A stretch of DNA of 64,000 nucleotides from positions 2,034,001 to 2,098,000 of the forward strand of contig JADKHO010000001.1 of assembly GCA_016721765.1 (NCBI GenBank). The letters are read 5' to 3'. The notes under the pieces are model-generated. The model worked only from the letters and a program-made list of their open reading frames with translations. It was not told the DNA's origin and searched no databases. How positions within the stretch are numbered: the stretch's first letter is position 1; each line of letters begins with the position of its first letter. The translations under genes were made by a program, and so were the position numbers. Shown here one piece after another: positions 18,601 through 27,065 of this stretch. Origin of the DNA: Bacteroidota bacterium. GTDB lineage: Bacteria; Bacteroidota; Bacteroidia; UBA4408.

Positions 18601-19091
18601 TTGCCGGGATGGTAACGGCTGTGAATCACAGGGTTTCTAAAACCGGAAATCCTTTTGGTAATTTTACCTTGGAGGATTATTCAGGAAGTTTTCAGTTTAC
18701 ACTTTTTTCGGAAAGTTATTTGAAAATGAAGCACTTTTTAGTCCCAAATTCATTTCTGTTTTTGAGTGGTAAAGTGGATTTACGATGGAAAACTACGGAT
18801 CAGTTTGAATTTAAAATTAACCAAATCCAATTGTTAAGCGATGTGCGCGACAAGAAAATTAAATCAGTAACACTTCAGGTTAGTTTATCTGATTTATCGG
18901 ATGGTTTAGTGAATGAAGTAAACGAAATAATTCATAAGAACCCTGGTAATGTAAATCTTAAATTTAACATTTCAGAACCCACCGAAAAGATTTCGATTGA
19001 AATGCTTTCTAAGAAATTTAAGGTAAGCCCTAACAATGATTTTTTAGAGCATTTAAAAGGTATTAAAGGCTTGAAATACTCCTTAAATTAA
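15603..19091 (+). CDS. dnaE: DNA polymerase III subunit alpha
   Basis: DnaE is the replicative polymerase subunit. The N-terminal PHP domain is intact by eye: HVH (residues 7-9), TDHGN (40-41), GCE (66), YHQL (88) and SNDSHY (about 205-207). The palm holds the catalytic aspartates in MPDIDTDFDD (near residue 407) and KMDFLGL (near 561), with GPGRGSAAGS just before the first. The beta-clamp/tau-binding and OB-fold region is seen at about 985-1060 (VTLAGMVTAVNHRVSKTG). At 1162 residues it is a standard DnaE1-type enzyme. The start is the only plausible one, since the family begins at MDFSHLHVHT. Confidence 0.97.
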   Translation: MDFSHLHVHTQFSLLDGAADISKLFKKAKADNMKAMAITDHGNMFGVFKFVAEAGKHGVKPIVGCEFYVVEDRHKKQFTKEARDVRYHQLFLAKNPEGYANLSRLCSMGYIEGMYSKWPRIDKELILKYHKGLIATTCCLGAEVPRTIMQKGEAEGEKVFKWWLDLFGEDYYIELQRHDIDDQNTVNEVLLRWAVKYSVKVIASNDSHYVDQQDYNAHDILLCVNTGDMQSTPKATDEEGGKGYRFGFPNDQFYFKSTAEMTALFHDVPQAIDNTNEIVDKIEHLKLKRDILVPHFPIPQGFIDADDYLHHLTFEGAHKRYSDMSAEIEERLNFELHTIKTMGFPGYFLIVADFIKAGRDLGVLIGPGRGSAAGSAVAYCIGITNIDPIKYKLLFERFLNPERKSMPDIDTDFDDVGRQKVLDYVIDKYGKNQVAQIINYGTMAAKSAIKDVARVMDLHLSESVALTKLVPDRPGTTLEEAFKSVPELEAIRQGNDLRAQVLKEAIKLEGSVRNTGIHASAVIIAPDDLMNYIPLSVAKDANLWVTQFDGKVIEDAGLLKMDFLGLKTLTIIKNAIQLIEENHGIRIDPDLIPLDDKKTYELFQRGDTISIFQFESPGMQKHLKDLKPDKFEDLIAMNALYRPGPMEYIPTFIKRKHGLEKIKYDFDVTEDLLSETYGVTVYQEQVMLLSQRLAGFSKGDADVLRKAMGKKQIAVLQEMKSKFLAGCQSNGHDTKVAEKVWTDWEAFASYAFNKSHATCYSFVAFQTAYLKAHYPAEYMAATLDSQGNIESISFFMEECRNMNLPVLGPDINESNFKFSVNKKGEIRIGLGALKGVGEAAVLDIVAERKANGPFATIFDLTRRVNLRSANKKTFESLALSGAFDCFKEAHRAQYFFSENGNENNFLEKVVRYGNNVQEGKNAAQHSLFGDSAEDAQIPEPAIPVCEPWGPMEKLHREKEVIGMFISGHPLDSFSVEMGFCSNTLTDLSDLPKWRNKDVTLAGMVTAVNHRVSKTGNPFGNFTLEDYSGSFQFTLFSESYLKMKHFLVPNSFLFLSGKVDLRWKTTDQFEFKINQIQLLSDVRDKKIKSVTLQVSLSDLSDGLVNEVNEIIHKNPGNVNLKFNISEPTEKISIEMLSKKFKVSPNNDFLEHLKGIKGLKYSLN

Positions 19092-19119
19092 TTTGCAGGG
19101 AAGCAGAAGCCAAAATATG

Positions 19120-19151
19120 TTTGGTGAAATTGACTAAAAACACTACATTTG
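19120..19151 (+). promoter_or_regulatory. rpoD promoter (TTTG-N20-TACATTTG)
   Basis: TTTG at 19120-19123, 20 bases, then TACATTTG at 19144-19151: an exact match to the pattern recognised by the Bacteroidota primary sigma factor. rpoD starts about 66 bases after the -7 box, so it probably has its own promoter as well as any readthrough from dnaE. Confidence 0.8.
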
Positions 19152-19217
19152 CGGGCTTAAATAATTAGAACTTTCGTTTTAATTCAGTGATAACTTTCAA
19201 CTAGAAAATACCGGAAT

Positions 19218-20081
19218 ATGAGACAGCTCAAAATCACCAAATCCATTACCAATCGTGAAAGTGCCTCGTTAGACAAGTACCTTCAAGAAATTGGTCGAGA
19301 AGAATTAATCAGTGCTGAAGAGGAAGTGATATTGGCAAAAAAAATCCGAGATGGCGACCAAAATGCACTCGAAAAATTAACCAAAGCCAATTTACGTTTC
19401 GTTGTTTCCGTAGCAAAACAATATCAAAATCAAGGTTTGAGTTTGCCCGATTTAATAAATGAAGGAAACTTAGGTTTGATTAAAGCAGCAAAAAGATTTG
19501 ATGAAACCCGTGGATTTAAATTTATTTCCTATGCTGTGTGGTGGATTCGTCAATCTATTTTACAAGCCTTGGCTGAACAAGCGCGTATCGTGCGTTTACC
19601 TTTAAATCAGGTTGGGTCTTTAAACAAAATCAACAAAGCTTTCTCAAAATTAGAACAAGAGTTCGAACGTGCTCCATCAGCCGAAGAACTTTCAGCAATT
19701 TTGGAATTGCCCGAAGATAAAGTTGCTGATACCATGCGTGTATCTGGCCGACATGTGAGCATGGATGCTCCTTTTGTGCAGGGTGAAGAAAATACTTTAT
19801 TGGATGTCTTGATTAACAGCGACTCTCCAAGAGCAGATACAGCATTAATCTCTGAATCGCTTCAACGTGAAATTGAACGATCTTTATCTACTTTAACCGA
19901 CAGAGAGCGAGATGTTATTAAATTATTTTACGGAATCGGCTTTAGCCATGAATTTACGCTCGAAGAAATTGGAGATAAATTTGACTTAACACGTGAACGC
20001 GTGCGTCAGATTAAAGAAAAAGCAATTAAACGTTTAAAGCATTCATCAAGAAGCAAGCATTTAAAAACATACTTGGGATAG
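19218..20081 (+). CDS. rpoD: Primary RNA polymerase sigma factor (RpoD/SigA)
   Basis: This is the housekeeping sigma-70 factor. Its 287 residues cover regions 1.2 to 4.2 without region 1.1, the usual shape in Bacteroidota. Visible parts are DKYLQEIGREELISAEEEV (region 1.2), NLRFVVSVAKQY with LPDLINEGNLGLIKAAKRFD (region 2.1-2.2), KFISYAVWWIRQSILQALAE (2.3-2.4), the region 3 linker, and TLEEIGDKFDLTRERVRQIK (4.2 helix-turn-helix). The start gives the conserved MRQLKITKSITNRES N-terminus. It follows dnaE and has its own upstream promoter; a terminator follows it. Confidence 0.97.
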   Translation: MRQLKITKSITNRESASLDKYLQEIGREELISAEEEVILAKKIRDGDQNALEKLTKANLRFVVSVAKQYQNQGLSLPDLINEGNLGLIKAAKRFDETRGFKFISYAVWWIRQSILQALAEQARIVRLPLNQVGSLNKINKAFSKLEQEFERAPSAEELSAILELPEDKVADTMRVSGRHVSMDAPFVQGEENTLLDVLINSDSPRADTALISESLQREIERSLSTLTDRERDVIKLFYGIGFSHEFTLEEIGDKFDLTRERVRQIKEKAIKRLKHSSRSKHLKTYLG

Positions 20082-20100
20082 TTAATTCTCAAACAAAATA

Positions 20101-20137
20101 AAAGGGGTTATTCTTAATTGAGTAGCCCCTTTTTTTA
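20101..20137 (+). terminator. Intrinsic terminator after rpoD
   Basis: AGGGGTTA (20103-20110) pairs with TAGCCCCT (20123-20130) through one G-T wobble, followed by six T's. It lies 20 bases beyond the rpoD stop codon. Confidence 0.85.
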
Positions 20138-20332
20138 TTGAAGAACTGATAACTATTTTTTTGAAAAACTCCTAGGCGCAGATTGGTTTGGATATGATTT
20201 CAGATCTGCTAATTCGACTGCTATCAGATCTTGATTAATTGCATGAGATAAGTAATCCTTTCCTATTAGCGTTTCATTAGCATGCAAGTTTAGCCAAGCT
20301 GAGAATTCTAGTGCAAATTGGGACGTGTATAA
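20138..20332. other. Gene-free spacer between two terminators
   Basis: Together with its flanking terminators this makes a 305-bp gap between rpoD and the convergent 1862-residue gene. The only open frame (61 codons, minus strand) starts inside the terminator hairpin and has no family match or ribosome site. I see no RNA gene or repeat here. Confidence 0.5.
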
Positions 20333-20370
20333 AATCAAAAAGCCCCTGCATGAGCAGAGGCTTTTTGATT
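20333..20370 (-). terminator. Strong bidirectional terminator hairpin
   Basis: The arm AATCAAAAAGCCCCTGC (20333-20349) pairs with GCAGAGGCTTTTTGATT (20354-20370) with one mismatch and a four-base loop (ATGA). It lies 17 bases past the stop of the minus-strand gene. The A/T-rich outer arms make it usable in both directions. Confidence 0.9.
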
Positions 20371-20386
20371 ACTAATTATTAATTAT

Positions 20387-23300
20387 TTATTTCACTACAA
20401 ATTTCACGCGGTAAACGTTTCCATTGAGTTGCGCTTCGGCCATGTAAACTCCTGCTGCTAATTGCATTTCAGGTTTAATGGTTAAGATAGCTTCTTCTTT
20501 GGTGATAACTTCAGCGCTGTAAACTTTGTCGCCAATCATGTTAAAAATTCTTACTTGAACTTTTTCATTAGCAGCTGTAATCCCTTGTAACTCGAGGGCA
20601 AATTGCTGATTTACTGTTGCAGGATTTGGATATACACTTAAATTAAGTGCTCCTTCAACAGCTTCAACACCTTCGCTCGCAAATGGTGAGTAACGTGGCA
20701 CAGTGGCACCTGTTGTAAAGGTACAAACTGGTCCGTAAGCACTCCACTCTCCTGCATAGTATGCTACTTCGATAGTATAAGTTGCATTAGGCAACATGTT
20801 TTGATATCCACAGCACACTAAAGTACGTGATAAGCTGAACGAGTTGTTTGAGTTATAGTTGTATACTACTTTTGAGTAAGGCACTCCACCTACATTTGTA
20901 ATGCGGTAAGAATACAAACTTGCTCCCGGTACTGCGGTGCAGAAAATGGTGCTGCTAAATTGCCCAGGACTAAGCGTAGTTCCACAGATGCCAAGCACTG
21001 AGGTTGATGGAGCAGCCGGTGTGATTACAGTACAAGGAGTACCATAATTTAGCCAAACTCCACCCACATACGCTCTTACACGCACTGAAAAAGTAGTTGC
21101 ATATTTTACACCTGCAAGCCAAACCATTCTGAAATCAAGATTTCCGTTGCCACGATAAACAGTAGCTGTAGTAAATCCAGGAGCACTAAATTCATATTCA
21201 TAATTGATAGCACCGGTAACTCCGCCAATGAAAAATTGATCGTTGAGTGAAGTTAAAGAAATGTTACAGTTGGTCAAAGTGGTAGTTGGAGATGCAGCTG
21301 TTAAATCAACTTTACAAGTACTTCCATAAGTTCCCCATTCACCCGGACGATTTCCATAAGTAACGCCTGTTTTTCCAACTAAAGCACGTGTTTGTACATC
21401 GTAGCTGTATCCAAAGCGTACACGGTCGATAAGCGGAGAAGATTGGAATGCCCATAATAAACGGAAATCTAAATTACCACTATAACGTTGCCATGTATGG
21501 TCATAATCGTATGCACCACCCGGTACATCTTCTACAATGCGATACATATAATCATTGGCACCCGATAAGGAATCCGTTAGGATGCGATCATTAAGGTCAG
21601 TGATAACATAGTCGCAAGGACCGGCAATTGTTGCAGGATTGTTACGTAATTTAATTTGTGGGAATGCACCAAGTGAAACCGGACAAGATGGGCCATAAGG
21701 GCTCCACACGCCGTTTTTAAAGGAAGCCACTTGCACATTATAAGTGTATCCATAAATCACACCCGGAGCCCATTTTAAGCGGTAATCAGGATTTGAATTA
21801 TTACGATAGTGTTCGAAGTTGTATCCGGCTTGACCACCAGTACCCACTATTTTGAAACGATAGTTAGTTGCTCCCGGTATTGGGGTAACAAAAATTTGAT
21901 CGTACATGCTAGGAATGGTAGTACAATAAATCGGATTAAGTTGTGGTACTGGTACTTCACTCACCACGATGTCATCAATATAAATGCTTCCTTTAGCGGC
22001 TCCACTTATAGCATGGAATCCAAAATAAACGGTTCCGGAACCATTAATTGGAACTAAATAATCGGTTGCTTGCTTTTGAGCATAAGTAGTGCTGTTTGTG
22101 GAGAACAAATCAGGAGCTGATCCCGACATGGTAGAACCATCTGGTAAACTAGCCATACGTACCTCGTAGTTTTCAGTAAAACTAGCTGAGGATGCTCTAT
22201 CCCACCAAGTGATGCGGTATACTTTACCTGCAGTAACATTAATTGGAACAGTAAAGAAATAATCATCCAAAGCATTAGTATTATCTGGATTTTTGTCGAT
22301 TCGCATGTGGTTAGACCCGCTGCGAGGTGCAATAGAAGAAGTGTACCAATTACTGGTTCCTAATTGGTCATAGTTCTCAACAGTTATTCCACAATTTAAG
22401 GCAGGAGGAGTAACACCTTCAGCACCAAAATTCCAGTTAACTGCCGGTAAAATATTTGTTGCAACAGCAGGTGTTACGGCTTGAGAAGGTCCAGAGGTAA
22501 AAGTACCAACTGCACAAGCAAGGTTCTCCAATAATCCCACATAACCAGCAACTTGATAATAATACGGAGTATTTGGTTGTAGTGCAGGTAGCGTATATGA
22601 TAATGCATTGCCTGCGTCGGCCTGAAACAAAATCAGGTTATTCATGCCAATATCCGTTGCAAGGCTTACATGATACCCTTCAGGGAAACCACCACCATCT
22701 GTCCAATTTAAAGTAGTTTGTGTTACACAAGCAATATTTCCTGCTGAAATTGTAGCAGCGCAAGCTGGAGCAACAACCGCTTCAGGTAAAATAGTAATTA
22801 TGTAATCTTCTGATTCGCCTGATCCAAAAGAGGTACAAGCATCCAAATTTGAATTAGGATTTAATGCACCTCTTGAACGAATTCTCATTTTTGTTTGACC
22901 AAGTGCAGCAGTTAAAGGAAAATTAACAGTAGCAACATTGGCCACATTTGCTGTTGATGCAGTTGTTACTTGAGTCCATTCGTAGGTGTCAAATATTCCA
23001 TTTTGATCGAAATCAATCCAAACCGATACTATAGCACTACTGCTAGTTGTTACGGAAACAAAATGATTTTGACCTCTAGGCAAACTGGTTGTTGTTGCGC
23101 CACTAGCAGGATATGATTGATATCCTGGAGCACTACAAGTAGTTGTGTTGTCTAAGGTATAACGCAGCTTAACGTTGGTTATACTTCCTACACCACATAT
23201 AACCGAATGTGTTGGGGTACAATAGTTATAGAGTTGCCCGGTAGTAAAGGATTGAATTGTACATCCAATTGCATCACCAGAAATATTTTTAGGAACAATT

Positions 23301-25975
23301 TTCCAATAGTATTGAGCATTGGCAAGTAAACCAGATGCAGTATAACTTGATCCTGCTTGGTTAGCTGAAACCAATGTAGTAGGTGAAATATTCTGATCCA
23401 AATAAACATCGTATCCGGATGGAACAGCGCCCGGACCAAATGCCCAAGTAAGGGTTACATCTCGGAATTGATTTGTTGCCAAATCAGCCGGTAATAGATT
23501 AATGGCACAAGAAGGCGCTGGAGGGGGTACATCCACACTAACATTATCGATATACAAATTGTTACCAAAAACTGATATTCCACGGAATCGAATTTTGTTG
23601 GTTCCTGTTGGCAATACAATTTGATATTTTGCCCATTGGGATGCTGTGGGAATAAAAGCATTTGTATTTGCTCCGCCAGTATTTAATATACCGTTAAGTC
23701 CACCATTTAATAATACTAAGGACGTAAAATTTGTCCCATCATCAGTTGAATAAAATAACTCTAATTGATCTACTTCTGTCTGAAAAGTTGCATAGGCATA
23801 ATCAAATGAAAGTACATGTCCGGCAGGTGTGTTTCCAAAACTAGGTGTTGTAAAGTCGAAATTCCCTGGCCCGTTATTATAAAAATCAAATATTGTAGAA
23901 CCAGATCCCACACCATATGCACTTTCTGGAGCTCTATCAATAGCTACTATACTTGTAGCATCCCAACATGTTGGAGGAAATGTAATACTTGTAAAACTCT
24001 CAGTAAATGGTAAGGATGGTGAAGGTGCAGTTGTAAACGATAACGTTGCACAACCCGATGCATCACCAGCAGTATTTTTGGCAACCACTTTCCAGTAATA
24101 AGTAGTATTACCAGTGACAAGCCCAGTTGGATCAAAAGTCAATCCCGGTTGATTACTGGATACTTTTGCTCCAATAACCGAATTGTCAACATCAGCTTGA
24201 ACTGTACTTAAATAAACATCATACCCAGTTGGAGCACCACCATTAGCAGCCCAACTTAATAGACTCTTATAACATAATGAAGGCTCTAAATCTACAGGGC
24301 TATGGTTAATAACACAAGATGGTGGCAATGGAATATTATACCTTACTTCAACTGCTATTCTAAACGCATTATTGGGAGCAAAATTAATCCAAGAAGCGAC
24401 AGGTACAGCAAGTGAAAAGAAGAAGCTTGTGCTTCTTATTGGAGTTTCCGCTTGATAGGAGAAAGCCATATTTACTGTACTTGCAGCTGTTTGCAATAAT
24501 CCTGCATAGTATATAGTTGGAACAACAATATTTGGAATTGTAATGGTAGATTGCTGAGCAGCCGCGGTAACAGTTATAGGTGCCGACATATAAAGAGCTG
24601 TTCGAGATGGAGTTCCGGGCAATCCAACACTATCTGCATAAATTGCTAATCGAATTATTCTACTTGCAGCTGCAGCTTGAAAATCAACTTTAACTTCATT
24701 CAATGTATCTGAGTTACCATATTTATTACCAGATTGAAATTGGGCAACAAATACGCCTTCAGATGGTGCTGTAAATCCAACCCCACCGGTAAATGGTGCA
24801 TTGTATTTGTAAGAAGTTAAGTTTGCTGTAACGGCTTGCGTCATGGAAGATGTATTATTGCCTGAAACGTCATCGGCCGGTATAGTCACCAATATGTTGT
24901 TTGTGCCTTGCACAGGAGATGAATAAGCAGGAAAATTAACAACAGTAGATGCGCCTGCAATCAAAGCTGGAACTACTTGAACATTGTTAAATAAATTCGA
25001 GCCAGAAACATCCAATGTGACTGTTGATGCAGCCATGGCATTTAAGCCTACATTTTGAATGCGAACTGAAAGCACGTGTGGGTCAGAATATCCAGATGCA
25101 AGACTACCTAAGGTGTAAATATTAGTAATGGATAAATCGTTCGGCGCTGCAGATAAAAATCTGAAAGTTTTTCCAGATACAGGCGGAATAGCTTGTCTAA
25201 AGCTCAAGCATTGATAAGTGGGAGGTGCGCCAGTCCATAAATTGGAAAAAGTAGAAGAGGCCCACGCAGTGGCAGAACCTTTTTTTGCCAGCAATATTTG
25301 AGCAGTAGCATTGCTAGCTGCTTTAATTCCACAGCCTGCAGTATGGAATTGCGTGCTGGTTCCGGATTTCATTGTACCATAAACAAATTCAATTTTATTA
25401 CTTCCTTCATATAAGATTACTTGAAAACTAAAGTTCTTGGCTTGTTGTATGAATCCGCCACCTAAATTATATTCATTTACATTTTTCCATTGAATGGTAC
25501 AGGTTTGAGCTCCCGGAGCCCCTGTTGTAAATACACGATACTCAGTAATGACTGTACCGCCGGCATTTTTAGCACTATCTAAATCGATATTGAACGGTGA
25601 AATAATATTAATATCTAATGGGTCGGCACTTTGTAGTGCGCTTCCCCCACAGTCTTGAGGTCCTGCAGTTCCTGGTAATGATCCAGAAGGAGCTATGGCG
25701 CCTAGTTTAATAAATCCATTTGTACTCAAAATAAATTGAGTAAAAATATTTCCATTAAAGCTAAAGTTAAATCCAATGTTTTCAGGATTAGATAATGATT
25801 CATCGTAATCTGGAGTGGTAATAACAGTTCCATTTGAGCCAAGGTCTGTATAGGTTCCAGCAACATTCGATGAATTCACTGCTGTATAATAAAACGCCTG
25901 AGCTTGGGTTTTAAAACTTATTGCTGATATCAGCAGAATAAGTAATACAACTAAATGTAATTTGATTTTTTTCAT
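20387..25975 (-). CDS. Giant secreted multidomain protein with T9SS type A sorting domain
   Basis: A 1862-residue secreted surface protein. It starts with a signal peptide (residues 1-25, ending KTQAQA). An N-terminal module of about 250 residues is followed by a CARDB-like region (about 275-400) and another beta-rich segment (400-545). Then come a fibronectin III-like module (550-650, SYDVYL-type core), a jelly-roll/choice-of-anchor-like domain (655-815), a second fibronectin III-like module (815-912), a GEVED-like domain (912-1062, with WIDFDQNG and GESEDYIITI), a third fibronectin III-like module (1065-1160) and another jelly-roll-like domain (1175-1338). Four degenerate tandem modules (1350-1755) share Y-W/G-YG-C spacing (for example GVWSPYGPSC). 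It closes with a type A sorting domain (LSVYPNPA, then FNMIGDKVYS, then AAGVYMAEAQ). The function is probably adhesion or binding; no catalytic domain is visible. Confidence 0.88.
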   Translation of the reverse strand: MKKIKLHLVVLLILLISAISFKTQAQAFYYTAVNSSNVAGTYTDLGSNGTVITTPDYDESLSNPENIGFNFSFNGNIFTQFILSTNGFIKLGAIAPSGSLPGTAGPQDCGGSALQSADPLDINIISPFNIDLDSAKNAGGTVITEYRVFTTGAPGAQTCTIQWKNVNEYNLGGGFIQQAKNFSFQVILYEGSNKIEFVYGTMKSGTSTQFHTAGCGIKAASNATAQILLAKKGSATAWASSTFSNLWTGAPPTYQCLSFRQAIPPVSGKTFRFLSAAPNDLSITNIYTLGSLASGYSDPHVLSVRIQNVGLNAMAASTVTLDVSGSNLFNNVQVVPALIAGASTVVNFPAYSSPVQGTNNILVTIPADDVSGNNTSSMTQAVTANLTSYKYNAPFTGGVGFTAPSEGVFVAQFQSGNKYGNSDTLNEVKVDFQAAAASRIIRLAIYADSVGLPGTPSRTALYMSAPITVTAAAQQSTITIPNIVVPTIYYAGLLQTAASTVNMAFSYQAETPIRSTSFFFSLAVPVASWINFAPNNAFRIAVEVRYNIPLPPSCVINHSPVDLEPSLCYKSLLSWAANGGAPTGYDVYLSTVQADVDNSVIGAKVSSNQPGLTFDPTGLVTGNTTYYWKVVAKNTAGDASGCATLSFTTAPSPSLPFTESFTSITFPPTCWDATSIVAIDRAPESAYGVGSGSTIFDFYNNGPGNFDFTTPSFGNTPAGHVLSFDYAYATFQTEVDQLELFYSTDDGTNFTSLVLLNGGLNGILNTGGANTNAFIPTASQWAKYQIVLPTGTNKIRFRGISVFGNNLYIDNVSVDVPPPAPSCAINLLPADLATNQFRDVTLTWAFGPGAVPSGYDVYLDQNISPTTLVSANQAGSSYTASGLLANAQYYWKIVPKNISGDAIGCTIQSFTTGQLYNYCTPTHSVICGVGSITNVKLRYTLDNTTTCSAPGYQSYPASGATTTSLPRGQNHFVSVTTSSSAIVSVWIDFDQNGIFDTYEWTQVTTASTANVANVATVNFPLTAALGQTKMRIRSRGALNPNSNLDACTSFGSGESEDYIITILPEAVVAPACAATISAGNIACVTQTTLNWTDGGGFPEGYHVSLATDIGMNNLILFQADAGNALSYTLPALQPNTPYYYQVAGYVGLLENLACAVGTFTSGPSQAVTPAVATNILPAVNWNFGAEGVTPPALNCGITVENYDQLGTSNWYTSSIAPRSGSNHMRIDKNPDNTNALDDYFFTVPINVTAGKVYRITWWDRASSASFTENYEVRMASLPDGSTMSGSAPDLFSTNSTTYAQKQATDYLVPINGSGTVYFGFHAISGAAKGSIYIDDIVVSEVPVPQLNPIYCTTIPSMYDQIFVTPIPGATNYRFKIVGTGGQAGYNFEHYRNNSNPDYRLKWAPGVIYGYTYNVQVASFKNGVWSPYGPSCPVSLGAFPQIKLRNNPATIAGPCDYVITDLNDRILTDSLSGANDYMYRIVEDVPGGAYDYDHTWQRYSGNLDFRLLWAFQSSPLIDRVRFGYSYDVQTRALVGKTGVTYGNRPGEWGTYGSTCKVDLTAASPTTTLTNCNISLTSLNDQFFIGGVTGAINYEYEFSAPGFTTATVYRGNGNLDFRMVWLAGVKYATTFSVRVRAYVGGVWLNYGTPCTVITPAAPSTSVLGICGTTLSPGQFSSTIFCTAVPGASLYSYRITNVGGVPYSKVVYNYNSNNSFSLSRTLVCCGYQNMLPNATYTIEVAYYAGEWSAYGPVCTFTTGATVPRYSPFASEGVEAVEGALNLSVYPNPATVNQQFALELQGITAANEKVQVRIFNMIGDKVYSAEVITKEEAILTIKPEMQLAAGVYMAEAQLNGNVYRVKFVVK

Positions 25976-26436
25976 ATTTATTAATTTTAGGGGGTTTAAC
26001 TTGGTTTATTGGTATTGCAGCCAAATAACTATTGACTAACTTTAGGAATGAAAATAGGGGATTTCGATTGGATGTCCGCGCATCAAATTGCTAGTTATTT
26101 TATTTTTTTTCATAGCTTAAACTATTAAGTGGATAGATTTTATTTAGCTGCTTTAATTTTATTAACGTTTCAATGTTAACTATTTTTAACAGCAAATCAA
26201 ATTTTGAATGTAGTGAATGTTCTACAATGTTTCAATAATCGATGAGTGGCAATTTTCGCCCGATGAGCGGTTTAATCGACAAGAAGTGCGCAACTTTGGA
26301 CATGAAAGACAATGTTAAATGGGATGACTTCTAGCATAGTAACTTTTATAATATGAGCTAAATCATTGCAAATATGATTTGTGCTATTCGTTAAAATATA
26401 TCCTTTATCCTTTATTCGTGGCTTGCTTTTTATTTC
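25976..26436. other. Long divergent intergenic region without a recognised gene
   Basis: This gap (515 bp including the promoter at its right end) separates the minus-strand giant T9SS gene from the plus-strand small-protein operon. It is very AT-rich. I see no open reading frame of note, tRNA or stable hairpin with a T-run. A minus-strand TAnnTTTG box for the giant gene was looked for and not found. A weak inverted repeat CAAATATGATTTG lies at about 26370. Confidence 0.5.
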
Positions 26437-26467
26437 TTTGATTCGGCTTACTAAATAGGTAAATTTG
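26437..26467 (+). promoter_or_regulatory. Promoter of the ytxH-like/holin-like/CotH operon
   Basis: TTTG at 26437-26440, 19 bases, then TAAATTTG at 26460-26467: an exact phylum-type promoter. The first start codon is 23 bases downstream of the -7 box. Confidence 0.8.
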
Positions 26468-26490
26468 CATGATAGATCAGTTAGAATTTT

Positions 26491-26688
26491 ATGAGTTCGA
26501 ATAAAAATCTCTTTTTTTCATTCCTTGCCGGCGCTGCTGCAGGTGCATTGGCTTCAACCTTAATATCCAAAGAGGATAAAGCTAAAATGGCAGCGCGTAT
26601 AAAAGATGCGGCTGCTAAACTCAAAGCGAAACTTGAAGAAGAATTAGCTTCCAGAAACAACGATACAAAAACCGCCGAAAAACCATAA
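26491..26688 (+). CDS. YtxH-like small membrane-associated protein
   Basis: A 65-residue protein with an N-terminal glycine/alanine-rich hydrophobic helix (residues 8-24, FFSFLAGAAAGALASTLI) followed by a charged amphipathic helix (KEDKAKMAARIKDAAAKL). This is the layout of YtxH/YqjD-type stress proteins that sit at the inner membrane with one end in the cytosol. Its stop is two bases before the start of the next gene, a holin-like membrane protein, so the two are surely co-transcribed. The role is not established; E. coli has a comparable yqjD-yqjE pair. I am fairly sure the gene is real and less sure of the family. Confidence 0.75.
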   Translation: MSSNKNLFFSFLAGAAAGALASTLISKEDKAKMAARIKDAAAKLKAKLEEELASRNNDTKTAEKP

Positions 26689-26690
26689 GT

Positions 26691-27065
26691 ATGTCTGAAG
26701 AATATAAAAATGAATACGAAAAATTGTGGGAGGAATGGTTGCCTCGGCTTAAAAACTATTCCAACAATCGAATCGATTTAGTTAAATTATCGCTAGTAGA
26801 AGCAGTTGCCAAAGCGGCTGCTTCGGTTACATCCAACCTTATTTTGTTTTTTACCTTTTTTGCATTTTTTGTCTTTGCAAGTTTCGCCTTGGCACTGTTT
26901 ATTGGCAAAAGAATGGGCGATTACTATTGGGGTTTTGGAATTATTGCCGGATTTTATTTGCTGTTGTTCTTGCTGACACTGATGTTGCGTAAAAATCAAA
27001 TTGAGAAACCGATTCTGAATCAAACCATCAAAAAATTAATGGAGGACCAGGAAAATGAAAGCTAA
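26691..27065 (+). CDS. Holin-like/YqjE-type (DUF1469-like) membrane protein
   Basis: A 124-residue protein with a charged N-terminus (EYKNEYEKLWEEWLPRLKNY) and two strong hydrophobic helices, at about residues 44-70 (TSNLILFFTFFAFFVFASFALALF) and 80-100 (YYWGFGIIAGFYLLLFLLTL). It ends in a charged tail. This two-helix layout is that of the phage holin superfamily 6/YqjE group, which despite the name are mostly chromosomal. It does not indicate a prophage. It overlaps the next gene by 11 bases. A GGAGG Shine-Dalgarno nine bases before the following start is one of the few good ones here. Confidence 0.8.
   Translation: MSEEYKNEYEKLWEEWLPRLKNYSNNRIDLVKLSLVEAVAKAAASVTSNLILFFTFFAFFVFASFALALFIGKRMGDYYWGFGIIAGFYLLLFLLTLMLRKNQIEKPILNQTIKKLMEDQENES

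Noticed and set aside
20153..20338. 61-codon open frame on the minus strand between the rpoD and giant-gene terminators
   Set aside because: It starts inside the terminator hairpin, has no ribosome site, no family features and no conserved context.
26365..26380. Inverted repeat CAAATATGATTTG in the long divergent gap
   Set aside because: The arms are only five bases and AT-rich, so this is expected by chance.
26691..27065. Holin-like protein as a sign of a prophage
   Set aside because: It sits in an ordinary chromosomal operon with no phage structural, lysis or integrase genes nearby; chromosomal members of this family are common.
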